The notes under the pieces were generated by a model. It ran no database searches. It saw only the letters and a program-made list of their open reading frames with translations, and had not been told where the DNA came from. Made by a program: the position numbers and the translations under genes. A stretch of DNA of 64,000 bases from Tolumonas auensis DSM 9187 (GTDB lineage: Bacteria; Pseudomonadota; Gammaproteobacteria; Enterobacterales; Aeromonadaceae): the NCBI RefSeq assembly GCF_000023065.1, contig NC_012691.1, forward strand, positions 2,028,501 to 2,092,500. Direction: 5' to 3'. The first letter of the stretch is position 1. The number at the start of each line of letters is the position of its first letter. Shown one piece after another: positions 18,834 through 26,449 of the stretch.

Positions 18834-19610
18834 TTAGAACATCACCTGGCCGCCAGTGATATTGATCATTTGGCCGGTGCAGTAGCTGGCTTCTTCGCTG
18901 GCGTAGAATTTCAGTACGTTCAGCACATCCTGATAATCGCAACCGCGTTTCAACGGTACTTTATCGATATAGGTTTGTTCAACCTGATCTTCCGGGATAC
19001 CCAGTTTCTTCGCATATTGCGGCAGCAGAGACTGGAACATCGGGCTCTTCAGCAGGTTACCCAACATCAGGGAATGCACGGTGATGTTGTAGTCCGCCAG
19101 ATCCAGCGCCAGGGATTGCGTTAAGCCAACACCACCGAATTTTGCGGCAGAATAACCGGAGTTATGTTTTGAGCCGACTTTGCCGGATTTGGAGTTGATC
19201 TGGATGATACGGCCAAAGTTCTGACGCATCATGATTTTCGACACGGCACGGGCACACAGGAAGTAACCGGTCAGGTTCACTTCGATAGAACGTTTCCAGG
19301 CATCCAGTGGGAAACTGTCAATTCTGGCCGCCTGAGCGACACCGGCGTTATACACCATGACATCGATACGACCGAAACGATCTTCGATCGCGCCGACCAT
19401 ACGCGCTACATCGGCTTCATCTGTGGAATTTGCCTGCACAGCCATGACATTGTCTGCCCCGAACTGTTCAGCAATCGCGGTCGCTGTCTCTTGTGCACTC
19501 TGTCCGTCCAGATCCGCTACAGCCACTTTGTAACCGGCTGCCGCCAGGCCGTTGCACAAAAAAGCACCAAGGTTACGACCGCCACCAACTACCAATGCCA
19601 CTTTTGACAT
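18834..19610 (-). CDS. srlD: sorbitol-6-phosphate 2-dehydrogenase
   Basis: A 258-residue short-chain dehydrogenase that oxidises sorbitol 6-phosphate to fructose 6-phosphate with NAD. The nucleotide-binding start VALVVGGGRNLGAFLCNGL, the NAG-type motif (VYNAGVAQ), Ser in INSKSGK and the YSAAKFG catalytic Tyr/Lys are visible. The start at 19610 (MSKVALVV) has GAGGAG upstream; an ORF extension to 19664 has no support. Confidence 0.93.
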   Translation of the reverse strand: MSKVALVVGGGRNLGAFLCNGLAAAGYKVAVADLDGQSAQETATAIAEQFGADNVMAVQANSTDEADVARMVGAIEDRFGRIDVMVYNAGVAQAARIDSFPLDAWKRSIEVNLTGYFLCARAVSKIMMRQNFGRIIQINSKSGKVGSKHNSGYSAAKFGGVGLTQSLALDLADYNITVHSLMLGNLLKSPMFQSLLPQYAKKLGIPEDQVEQTYIDKVPLKRGCDYQDVLNVLKFYASEEASYCTGQMINITGGQVMF

Positions 19611-19692
19611 GTTAATCTCCTCAATTGCTAGTCTCGCTCCCCCCTGCAACGAGCGCCAACTCATGTGTTGCAGAGGGGGCAGTGAGTTTTAA

Positions 19693-20058
19693 TTATTCAG
19701 TTTGAAAAATAAGTTCGGTTCCCAGCACCAGTGCCTCAGGGCATTGCCCTGCAACATGGACGGTGCCCGGGTATTCGGCTTCTGCGCCACCGTCAAAACG
19801 GATCGTGATATGGCCGAGTTCTGCGAGATTCTGATTGACCACATCGCCGACCGCGGTGATCGGATAGCGTGACGCGCCGAGCACAAACTGACCACCTGTC
19901 TTGATCTCACCTGTTAAATCCGCCGCCGGATGGATGAAGCAATAATCAGCAACATCAGCAGGGGCATTATCGTTAAACAGGATCATCATATTGTCATTCA
20001 GGGCATCTGCCGCATACTCACCGATATGAGTCACTTGGGTACGGTACAACATCGTCAT
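19693..20058 (-). CDS. srlB: PTS sorbitol EIIA
   Basis: A 121-residue glucitol/sorbitol-specific EIIA protein. It contains the phospho-His region (ADYCFIHPAADLTGEI) and the family's ending GTVHVAGQCPE. It takes phosphate from HPr and passes it to SrlE. The start MTMLYRT at 20058 aligns with E. coli SrlB. Confidence 0.93.
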   Translation of the reverse strand: MTMLYRTQVTHIGEYAADALNDNMMILFNDNAPADVADYCFIHPAADLTGEIKTGGQFVLGASRYPITAVGDVVNQNLAELGHITIRFDGGAEAEYPGTVHVAGQCPEALVLGTELIFQTE

Positions 20059-20076
20059 TTCAAACCTCGACAAGTC

Positions 20077-21060
20077 TTACTGGTAAATAAAGAAGGATAC
20101 AAACCAGGCCAGCAGTACGGTTGGAGCACCGGTTAAGAACCGTGAGTACAGCACTGACGGTACGCCGATCTGGACAGTTTTAGGTTTCGCTTCGGCCAGA
20201 CTCAAACCCACAGGGATGAAGTCACAGGCAGCCTGGGCATTAATCGCAAACAGTGCCGGTAAAGCCAGTTGTGGCGGGATGTTACCCATACCAATCTGGG
20301 TACCGACCAGAACCCCGATAACTTGCGCAATAACGGCGCCCGGGCCAAGGAACGGTGACAGGAATGGGAAGGAACAAATCAACGCCAGCGTGATCAGACC
20401 AATCGGACTTTTTGCCAATGGGATCAAGGCATGTGCAATCACATCACCGATACCAGACGCAATAATCACCCCAATCAGCATCGAAACGAAAGCCATAAAT
20501 GGCAGGATTGATTTCAACACCGTATCAATGGTTTCACGACCCGCCTGGAAGAAGGTCGCCATGACCGAACCCATGCCGATGCCGATCTTGGCCAGCAAGC
20601 CATCACTCTGCTCACTCAGTTTCTTCGAACTGTCATACTGACGGTGCTCTTCCTGTGCCGGCGCTGCAGCAGGACGGGATGGCGCCACACCAGCCTGATC
20701 CTGCAGTTGAATGTTGTCAGGACGAACACCGGAAACATAAATGTCTTCCATAATATAGTCAGCCATCGGGCCGCTTTTACCGGTGGAATGAATATTCACC
20801 GTTGGGATCCGTTTTTTCGGGTACAGACCGCAGCGCAGTGTGCCGCCACAATCGATGATGGCGACCGCAGTTTCGGTATCCGGTACGGAGGATTTAAAGC
20901 CATCCACCGCTTCCATGCCGGTCAGTTCAACCATGCGGTCCACGATGTCAGGACGCGTACCGGCGGTGATGTAAATGATCTTCTTGTTTTTATCGACCGG
21001 GATAGTCAGCGGGCCGCCCCAGCCACCATTGCCTTTGGTGATAACTAATGAATTTGCCAT
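20077..21060 (-). CDS. srlE: PTS sorbitol EIIB(C)
   Basis: A 327-residue protein with an EIIB domain at the N-terminus (about 1-120; the phosphorylated Cys is in [18 protein letters not shown]), a linker rich in Ala/Pro, and a C-terminal membrane part with several helices. With SrlA it forms the sorbitol channel. It starts 21 bases after srlA. Confidence 0.93.
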   Translation of the reverse strand: MANSLVITKGNGGWGGPLTIPVDKNKKIIYITAGTRPDIVDRMVELTGMEAVDGFKSSVPDTETAVAIIDCGGTLRCGLYPKKRIPTVNIHSTGKSGPMADYIMEDIYVSGVRPDNIQLQDQAGVAPSRPAAAPAQEEHRQYDSSKKLSEQSDGLLAKIGIGMGSVMATFFQAGRETIDTVLKSILPFMAFVSMLIGVIIASGIGDVIAHALIPLAKSPIGLITLALICSFPFLSPFLGPGAVIAQVIGVLVGTQIGMGNIPPQLALPALFAINAQAACDFIPVGLSLAEAKPKTVQIGVPSVLYSRFLTGAPTVLLAWFVSFFIYQ

Positions 21061-21081
21061 GATGTCTGCTCCTGAGCCTGA

Positions 21082-21636
21082 TTAGTTAGCGTGCATGTGT
21101 ACTTCGGTACTGAGACGGATGTTCTGCTGTCTTTCCACAAAGGCGGTCGTAAGGTCAGTCACCCAGCCACGGAAGAAGTTAGAGATCATACCGACAAACA
21201 GGTAGCTGATAGCCAGTGGTGCCAGTGGCAGACCCAGCGTTGTCAGACCATTGGCAATACCTAAGTAAACAAACAACTCACCCGGGTTGATGTGCGGGAA
21301 CAGACCATTCATCGAATGGCAGCTGTAAGACGCCGCCGCATAATAAGACGGTTTGTAACGTTCCGGCATGAAGCGACCCAGACTCAGTGTCATCGGGTTC
21401 ATAAATACGAAGGTACCGACCACCGGTAAGATCAGGTAACGGGAAACCGGGTTACCGGCGCATTTCTGGGCCAGACGTTCCACACGTTCCTGTCCGATAA
21501 AGCGGATCAGCGCGTTCATTGCCACCATCAGCGAGATCAACAGCGGGAGAATGCCTGTCACCATGCTGACAAACACCTCGCCTCCTTTCTGGAATAGTCC
21601 GATAAACCATTCCGCTGCATGAATTACTAAATCCAT
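21082..21636 (-). CDS. srlA: PTS sorbitol EIIC
   Basis: A 184-residue integral membrane protein, the EIIC2 part of the sorbitol transporter, including [21 protein letters not shown] and the His in [11 protein letters not shown]. It is the first gene of the srl operon; a TTGAGGAAT leader precedes the ATG. Confidence 0.93.
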   Translation of the reverse strand: MDLVIHAAEWFIGLFQKGGEVFVSMVTGILPLLISLMVAMNALIRFIGQERVERLAQKCAGNPVSRYLILPVVGTFVFMNPMTLSLGRFMPERYKPSYYAAASYSCHSMNGLFPHINPGELFVYLGIANGLTTLGLPLAPLAISYLFVGMISNFFRGWVTDLTTAFVERQQNIRLSTEVHMHAN

Positions 21637-22024
21637 GACGTATTCCTCAATTTGATTCCATCAGTGAAGGGACACACCAAACAGCGTAAGGATCATGATG
21701 TGTAGTTCAGTACAGGCCGTGATGATGAACGGGGTGTATCACGTAACCTGTATATTTATATTTTCACAATGAACGACATATTGCATATTTTGATTGCCAT
21801 TTTGTGATGATGGCGTAATTTTTATTTCATTTCAAAATTCATATCGATATTTTAATTTTCGGTTTGAACGAGAACAAGCGAATATAGTTACGAGCAACCT
21901 TATGAATTACAACATATTGGCAACATAATTCAGCATCAATGGGCTTGCACGACTCCCAAATCGTCAGTTTTAATCTTTTTATTGGTTTCATAGCCCCCGG
22001 CACCAGAATTAAGCTCCAAATAAA
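21637..22024. other. AT-rich region upstream of srlA
   Basis: It should hold the srl promoter. A TGTGATGATGGCGTAAT stretch near 21802 is only a weak CRP match. A minus-strand open frame of 85 codons (22096-21839) crosses the 22025-22063 palindrome, has no family match or good ribosome site, and I do not call it. I see no other gene. Confidence 0.5.
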
Positions 22025-22063
22025 TACGCCACAAATGAAAATCAAATTTTCATTTGTGGCGTA
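22025..22063. repeat. 39-bp near-perfect palindrome (18-bp arms)
   Basis: TACGCCACAAATGAAAAT and its exact reverse complement flank a three-base CAA centre. The stem has no mismatch. It lies between the srl promoter and the tRNA operon, with no adjoining gene end that needs a terminator this long and no T-run. It could be a mobile-element end, a REP-like element or a strong mRNA hairpin. Confidence 0.75.
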
Positions 22064-22239
22064 AAATATTTTCACTTTTAATGCGAAAATTAACAATATA
22101 AAAATTCAATGAGACAAACATCAAACCTGAACGCTGAACATTGACGGGCAGATGCAGTGGAAAAAACCAGAAATAAGTTCTGTCATCAGAGACTGGCTGG
22201 TTTTCAATCGGGAACGAATTCTGGCCTGGTAATAGGCTA

Positions 22240-22325
22240 ATCGATGCAATGGCATTTTCGACTCAGCTATTCCACGGCAAGGCATAATTAATTCGGATAT
22301 GGTGGGTATATTGCTTCTGACTGAA
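22240..22325 (-). pseudogene. tail fragment of a MocR/aminotransferase-type regulator (copy 1)
   Basis: On the minus strand this encodes SQKQYTHHIRINYALPWN, then a stop and VENAIASIS. It is clearly the same sequence as the end of the fragment at 23370-23708 (SSQKQYTHHVRINYALPWN), with many point changes. It sits on the other side of the tRNA cluster and has no start or domain. Confidence 0.7.
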
Positions 22326-22415
22326 AAGTTTTTATTAAATGCGTTGAAAAACACAGCAAACATAACTGTTTGATTGTGAACGCTAAAAATAGATACGTGA
22401 ATTCCAGGCACAAAA

Positions 22416-22435
22416 AAACCAGCTTTCGCTGGTTT
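22416..22435 (-). terminator. terminator of the tRNA operon
   Basis: AAACCAGC-TTTC-GCTGGTTT with a T-run on the minus strand, 22 bases after the tRNA-Leu CCA end. Confidence 0.85.
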
Positions 22436-22456
22436 ATGTTGTTCGCTTGAAGAACA

Positions 22457-22541
22457 TGGTGCGGAAGGAGAGACTCGAACTCTCACACCTTGCGGCGCCA
22501 GAACCTAAATCTGGTGCGTCTACCAATTTCGCCACTTCCGC
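22457..22541 (-). tRNA. tRNA-Leu (anticodon UAG)
   Basis: An 85-nt cloverleaf with a long variable arm (GCGCCGCAAGGTGT). The anticodon loop TTTAGGT is closed by CCAGA/TCTGG. The CCA end is encoded. The acceptor arms GCGGAAG and CTTCCGC pair fully. Confidence 0.96.
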
Positions 22542-22557
22542 AGTGCTGATCTTTAAT

Positions 22558-22634
22558 TGGGGTGGCTAATGGGACTCGAACCCACGACAACCGGAATCAC
22601 AATCCGGGGCTCTACCAACTGAGCTATAGCCACC
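22558..22634 (-). tRNA. tRNA-His (anticodon GUG)
   Basis: The gene reads GTGGCTATAGCTCAG at its 5' end, with a G available at position -1 as tRNA-His requires. The anticodon loop is TTGTGAT, and the CCA is encoded. It precedes tRNA-Leu in the same operon. Confidence 0.96.
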
Positions 22635-22684
22635 ATCGAACCGTGTTGTCATGCCACTTGTGAAGCTGAGCAACAGTGTCTTGC

Positions 22685-22734
22685 TGGTACGCCCTACAGG
22701 ATTCGAACCTGTGACCCACGGCTTAGAAGGCCGT
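22685..22734 (-). pseudogene. tRNA-Arg (UCU) 3' fragment, probable attachment site
   Basis: From the anticodon stem-loop (ACGGCCTTCTAAGCCGT) through the T-arm (GGTTCGAATCC) to an encoded CCA, this is the 3' part of a tRNA-Arg with anticodon UCU. The 5' part (acceptor strand and D-arm) is absent. Instead the DNA changes at 22735 to an unrelated sequence that begins with the palindrome CTGTTAACAG (22737-22746). This is what remains at one end of an element that integrated into the tRNA gene. Confidence 0.85.
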
Positions 22735-22746
22735 ACCTGTTAACAG

Positions 22747-23165
22747 ACTCTCACATACCGATAAACACATTAAATTACCTTAATATATAACTATTACAAA
22801 TCAATTACTTAAATCAACAACGTACAATAACGTCATTCGATATGATTTTACATAGCCAAAATATGACTACTTTATATACCTAATTTTGCATTATTTTTTG
22901 ATCTTATTTGGATCAGTTTTTTAGTCCCACCGGTCATTTTCATCCTATTTCCCTCTTCCTCCACACCTGATTTTCACTTTTATACGACCTTAATATAACT
23001 AACCGGTTACTAAAAAATTTAGATGTCGCGTGATCCGGTTATGCTGTTTTTCTAACATAAGTTGTTATTCGTTGAGTCATTAATTGAAGCAATAGCTTCA
23101 AATGCAAAAGCGGATATTTAGACGGGCAATAAAGTCTGTATAAGTCAAGAGGGTAATTTGATGCT
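22747..23165. other. AT-rich spacer with no gene
   Basis: There is low coding potential on both strands. A 23-codon frame begins at 23166 (MWKALYDNAFEQIWNEHG), ends TAA at 23235 and could be the tail of an antitoxin paired with the doc fragment that follows; I cannot support it further. Confidence 0.5.
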
Positions 23166-23237
23166 ATGTGGAAAGCGCTCTACGATAATGCTTTTGAACA
23201 AATATGGAATGAACATGGCGATAGCATCAAGGCTTAA

Positions 23238-23362
23238 CAGACCGATGAGATTGTTATTGCACAAGAAATTATTCAAATCCACGATGACATTTTCGTCAGA
23301 TTAGCTGGTGTAAAAGGATTGGTCGATCCTAGTAGAGTTGAAGCGATAATATCGAGAGTTTT
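23238..23362 (+). pseudogene. Doc/Fic (death-on-curing) toxin, N-terminal fragment
   Basis: About 41 codons: EIIQIHDDIFVRLAGVKG, then LVDPSRVEAIISRVL. The pattern (I/L)HDxI...GGxxGxxDxxxxExAI is the N-terminus of the Doc toxin family. The Fic core motif is lost because the sequence jumps at about 23365 into another gene fragment. A non-functional relic. Confidence 0.6.
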
Positions 23363-23369
23363 AATCCTA

Positions 23370-23708
23370 CTACAGCCCCAACCGCTGACCAATCAATGCA
23401 ATCGCTTTTTCAACTCGATTATTCCAGGGTAAGGCGTAATTGATCCGAACATGATGGGTGTATTGCTTCTGACTGGAGAACAAAATGCCCGGTGCTATCG
23501 CCACTTGTTCGGCTAACAGTTGTTGATATAACGCGAAACTGTCGACATCTTGGACAAATTCCAACCAGAGAAAATACCCACCTTCTGGCTGTGTGACCTT
23601 TACGCTAGCGGGTAAATAATATTGAATCGCCGCTTGCAACATCTGGTGCTGGCGTTGCTCTAAGGTTCTTCTTAACCGCCGCAGATGAGCGTCAAACCCA
23701 CCGGAACG
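23370..23708 (-). pseudogene. C-terminal fragment of a MocR-type regulator/aminotransferase (copy 2)
   Basis: About 112 codons from the [16 protein letters not shown] block through QPEGGYFLWLEF to the C-terminal HVRINYALPWNN. This is the small-domain end of the PLP-dependent aminotransferase fold found in MocR/YdcR-type GntR regulators. The winged helix and the PLP-lysine region are missing; the sequence is cut at about 23706 by a cysI fragment. Confidence 0.75.
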
Positions 23709-24079
23709 CAGAGATCGTATTTGCGGAAAGCCGCCCTTATCAATTTACTGACCGGGGTGATCGCATCGGTTGGGTTAACGGTATCGATGGCAAACACCAT
23801 TTAACGCTGTTTATTCCAAGAGGTCGCCTGATCGACACACCAGAAAAACCGTTGAAAACCGGCATCGCTGAGCTTGCTAAAATTCACACCGGTGATTATC
23901 GAATTACCCCGAATCAGAACATGGTCATTGCCGAGGTTGATGAAGAGAATATCGTGTTAATAGAAGCACTGGCACGGCAATACAAGTTGATTGAGACAGT
24001 GTCACCGAGCAGCGTAAATACTTCAATGGCGTGTGTCTCGTTCCCGACTTGTCCACTTGCCATGGCGGAAGCAGAATGA
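23706..24079 (+). pseudogene. cysI (sulfite reductase hemoprotein) internal fragment
   Basis: The frame encodes [35 protein letters not shown], then [20 protein letters not shown] and [18 protein letters not shown], which match assimilatory sulfite reductase beta subunit (CysI) after its first ferredoxin-like domain. It has no beginning, and it ends at a TGA before the siroheme/Fe-S cysteine motifs. About 120 of some 570 residues are left. Confidence 0.85.
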
Positions 24080-24155
24080 TCTGACCCAGCATTACTGGAC
24101 ACCTCATTAAACGAGTAAAATAACTCGCAGAAGTGGATCTACATTCCGAAGAGTA

Positions 24156-24465
24156 ATGGCAAACATGACTTTGGATGGACTGGAAGCGGCAATAGATGCA
24201 AGCGTGGCCCCGACGGGGCACATGCAGAAAGTACAAGCAGATATGCGGATTTTTTGTCGTGACAGCTGTATCGAGGGAAATTATCGAACACAACGTTCTC
24301 TCGGCGATCCGGCAATTCATGGCCGTTCGAGGTTTGGCGCTCTCGGAAGAAAAAATCAGGATCACCCACACTGATGAAGATTTCGATTTCCTCGGGCAAA
24401 ACGTACGCAAGTATGGTGGTAAGTTGCTTATCAAACAGGCGCTTTACGCAACCCTGAACGATTAA
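24156..24465 (+). pseudogene. group II intron reverse transcriptase/maturase fragment, frameshifted
   Basis: Two frames share one degraded gene. The first reads NMTLDGLEAAI, matching the segment before the catalytic YADD box. The second (from about 24214) reads a degenerate YADD region (CGFFVVTA) and then LALSEEKIRITHTDEDFDFL, GQNVRKYGGKLLIK. The order is as in LtrA-type intron proteins. There is no maturase or endonuclease domain, and no intron RNA domain V was found. Confidence 0.75.
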
Positions 24466-24522
24466 GAGATCTGTTCCTGAAATGGGGTGACTTTGTGGCA
24501 AATAACATTGCCACGAGGGTTC

Positions 24523-24723
24523 TTATTGGATATGCCAATAACCGCCTTTTTTAGGCCCGTGATATACCAGCTTATTTTGTTTTTTCAGTTTAGCTACTGC
24601 TCGCTCGACAGTACTGACTGATTTACCTATGGATCCTGCCACCTCTGAAAGTGTCATATGAGGGTTTTGCTGTAACAACATCAGGATCTGTTCTGGTGTT
24701 TTTACCCGCGTTTCTACCCGCAT
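24523..24723 (-). CDS. winged-helix domain detached from the Fic protein
   Basis: A 66-residue helix-turn-helix (VKTPEQILMLLQQNPHMTLS, EVAGSIGKSVSTVERAVAKL, ending GPKKGGYWHIQ). Fic proteins of this type normally end in this domain. Here it is in a different frame and its ATG overlaps the last 10 bases of the fic frame (GGAAAAATGCGGGTAG). Either a frameshift at the A-run has split one gene, or the two parts are made separately by translational coupling. Confidence 0.65.
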   Translation of the reverse strand: MRVETRVKTPEQILMLLQQNPHMTLSEVAGSIGKSVSTVERAVAKLKKQNKLVYHGPKKGGYWHIQ

Positions 24724-25403
24724 TTTTCCAACACAACATCTGGTTGTGTACTGATAGCTTCCTGTAAACTGTCTTCTATTGCCTGTAGTAGAAACTCAAT
24801 AAATGCTGAACAGTCGCTTTTCTGATCAGATTCAGTCAGCAGTTGGTAGTAATCCTGCTGTCTATGCTTGATAACTGTTTCAACAGGTAGGTATGCCAGC
24901 ATCGGTTGCCAGTGACTCAGGATCAGCGTTTGCCATAAACGACCTATACGCCCATTACCATCACTAAATGGATGAATAAATTCGAATTCATAATGGAATG
25001 CTGTGGAAGCAATCAACGGATGAGCATCACTGGTTTTGAGCCAATCAAATAAATCAGCCATAAGACGAGGCACCTGACTTTGTGGTGGTGCCATATGCAC
25101 TAACCTATCCCCTCGATAGATCCCCGCTCCTGTGCTGCACCAATGACCAGCATCATCAACCAGTCCATACATCAGTACGGCATGTGCCGCCAGCATATCG
25201 TCCAGTTTATATGGGTTCCACTGATCCAGAGTTTCATATGCCCGGAAAGCGTTACGGACTTCCTGAATTTCCTTTGGCAACCCCAGCACCGTTTTACCTT
25301 CAATAACCGCCGTGACCTGTTCCAGGGTTAATGTGTTTTGTCCGACAGCCAATGAAGCCTGAATGGTTTTAATTCGATTGTCTCGCCGTAGCTCAGGCAC
25401 CAC
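24714..25403 (-). CDS. Fic-family protein, truncated at both ends
   Basis: 229 residues with a complete Fic core: HPFSDGNGRIGRLWQTLIL carries the catalytic His and the AMP-transfer loop. The N-terminal inhibitory helix reads SLAVGQNT where related proteins have (S/T)xxxE(G/N), so the inhibitory Glu is replaced by Gly. The frame continues upstream of the GTG start for some 13 codons (DISKINCNAPV is conserved in relatives) until a stop, so the true N-terminus seems lost. The C-terminal winged helix is in another frame. The usual activity is AMPylation; this copy may be inactive or deregulated. Confidence 0.75.
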   Translation of the reverse strand: MVPELRRDNRIKTIQASLAVGQNTLTLEQVTAVIEGKTVLGLPKEIQEVRNAFRAYETLDQWNPYKLDDMLAAHAVLMYGLVDDAGHWCSTGAGIYRGDRLVHMAPPQSQVPRLMADLFDWLKTSDAHPLIASTAFHYEFEFIHPFSDGNGRIGRLWQTLILSHWQPMLAYLPVETVIKHRQQDYYQLLTESDQKSDCSAFIEFLLQAIEDSLQEAISTQPDVVLEKCG

Positions 25404-25513
25404 CGGAGCATTGCAATTAATCTTGGAGATATCTTGATAAAGAACTCCTCATTTTCTATGTAACTCTTGCTGTGTGTGTATGCGTGTGTATACTTAGCTT
25501 ATTAGGAGGAGAT

Positions 25514-25696
25514 ATGAAGTCTATCGACCTAATAAAGGAACTCACTGCGGCTGGGTGTGAATTAAAGAGGCATGGTAAAGGTAGTCATCATATCTACTAT
25601 TCACCTATTACAGGGAAGACATTCCCAGTACCTCATCCGAAAGGTGATATTCCTCTTGGCACTGTGAAATCCATAAAAAAGGCAGCGGGGATTTGA
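25514..25696 (+). CDS. hicA: HicA-type mRNA interferase toxin
   Basis: A 60-residue toxin with a double-stranded-RNA-binding-like fold (DLIKELTAAGCELKRHGKGS, HHIY with the catalytic His, PHPKGDIPLGTVKSIKKAAG). The ATG at 25514 has a TTAGGAGGAG ribosome site; an upstream start at 25472 is not needed. It is followed by hicB. Confidence 0.92.
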   Translation: MKSIDLIKELTAAGCELKRHGKGSHHIYYSPITGKTFPVPHPKGDIPLGTVKSIKKAAGI

Positions 25697-25706
25697 TCCC
25701 GCTGCC
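25681..25706 (+). promoter_or_regulatory. stem-loop across the hicA stop codon
   Basis: GGCAGCGGG and CCCGCTGCC form a perfect 9-bp stem whose loop contains the hicA TGA. The hicB ribosome site (AAAGGAGG) starts about 10 bases downstream. Ribosomes finishing hicA must open it, so it may set the toxin/antitoxin ratio or act as a partial terminator. Confidence 0.6.
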
Positions 25707-25726
25707 TGCGTCATAAAGGAGGTTAT

Positions 25727-26161
25727 ATGTTATTTACCGTTGGCGTCGAATTGCCGAACTCTCCGAAAGAAGCCTTTGGTCTGGTTGCTCCTGCACTTTG
25801 CAATGATAACTATGCTTGTTTCAGTGCAGCCGATAATCAGGAAGATATTGCCGTAATGGCACGAGAAGCCATTTTAGGTGTCATTGAGGATATGGCTGAA
25901 AACAACATTGACGTTGAATCAATCAAAGATACTGGGGTGCTTAGTTATCGAACAAATCCGGAATATGCGTATTGCACTCTCTGGTGTTTAGTTGAGATTG
26001 ATCTCACGCCTTATACCGGAAAACAAAAACGAATTAATATCAGCATTCCTGAATCTTTGATCGGCCGTATTGATGCAACGGTAGCATCGTCTCATGGCAA
26101 GTACAAAGACCGCAGCCACTTCTTATCTGTAGCAGCCAGAAATCAAATTAATGCCGGATAA
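25727..26161 (+). CDS. hicB: HicB-type antitoxin
   Basis: A 144-residue protein with an N-terminal degenerate RNase-H-like HicB fold (GVELPNSPKEAFGLVAPAL) and a C-terminal ribbon-helix-helix (RINISIPESLIGRIDATVAS) that binds DNA. It neutralises HicA and represses the operon. It starts 31 bases after hicA with a strong AGGAGG. Confidence 0.92.
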   Translation: MLFTVGVELPNSPKEAFGLVAPALCNDNYACFSAADNQEDIAVMAREAILGVIEDMAENNIDVESIKDTGVLSYRTNPEYAYCTLWCLVEIDLTPYTGKQKRINISIPESLIGRIDATVASSHGKYKDRSHFLSVAARNQINAG

Positions 26162-26163
26162 AA

Positions 26164-26189
26164 GTCCTTCCAACAAAGGACTCTTTTTA
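26164..26189 (+). terminator. hicAB terminator
   Basis: AGTCCTT-CCAACA-AAGGACT followed by five T residues, just after the hicB stop. Confidence 0.85.
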
Positions 26190-26332
26190 CAATACGGAGT
26201 TTGCATCCTCGACAGTGATGGATACGCAAATCATCTGTAACCTCAGCCCTGTCTGACTTTGGACCATATACGCTATGCAGCTCATCTTGGATATATCTTG
26301 GTTTAATTTAGCTGTTAGGTATCACACCCAAT

Positions 26333-26449
26333 ATGACCACAAGTTCATTCGGCCAGAAAAAGGCGCAATTGCCCCCAACAATCCGCAACCTATGGGACTT
26401 TGCGCGCGAAAAACTAGGGAGTGGTGTCACTTTCTCGCTCAAGAGCTAA
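26333..26449 (+). CDS. possible 38-aa protein ending at the IS junction
   Basis: A frame of 38 codons (MTTSSFGQKKAQLPPT, then IRNLWDFAREKLGSGVTFS). Its stop codon is built from the TA target duplication plus the first base of the insertion sequence; without the insertion it would be TAG at the same place, so the frame is unchanged. No family recognised, and no good ribosome site. Confidence 0.25.
   Translation: MTTSSFGQKKAQLPPTIRNLWDFAREKLGSGVTFSLKS

Noticed and set aside
21839-22096. 85-codon frame on the minus strand
   Set aside because: It runs through the 39-bp palindrome, has no family match and no good ribosome site; treated as chance.
22121-22486. 121-codon frame on the minus strand
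   Set aside because: It overlaps tRNA-Leu and the tRNA terminator and contains the MocR tail in the wrong frame.
24079-24155. Possible insertion-sequence end (AGTGGATCTACATTCCGAAG resembles the right end of the IS630 copy, AGTGATCTACATTTCGGAAC)
   Set aside because: The likeness covers only about 25 bases and no transposase fragment or matching left end is seen; left as a hint that another IS630 copy once stood here.
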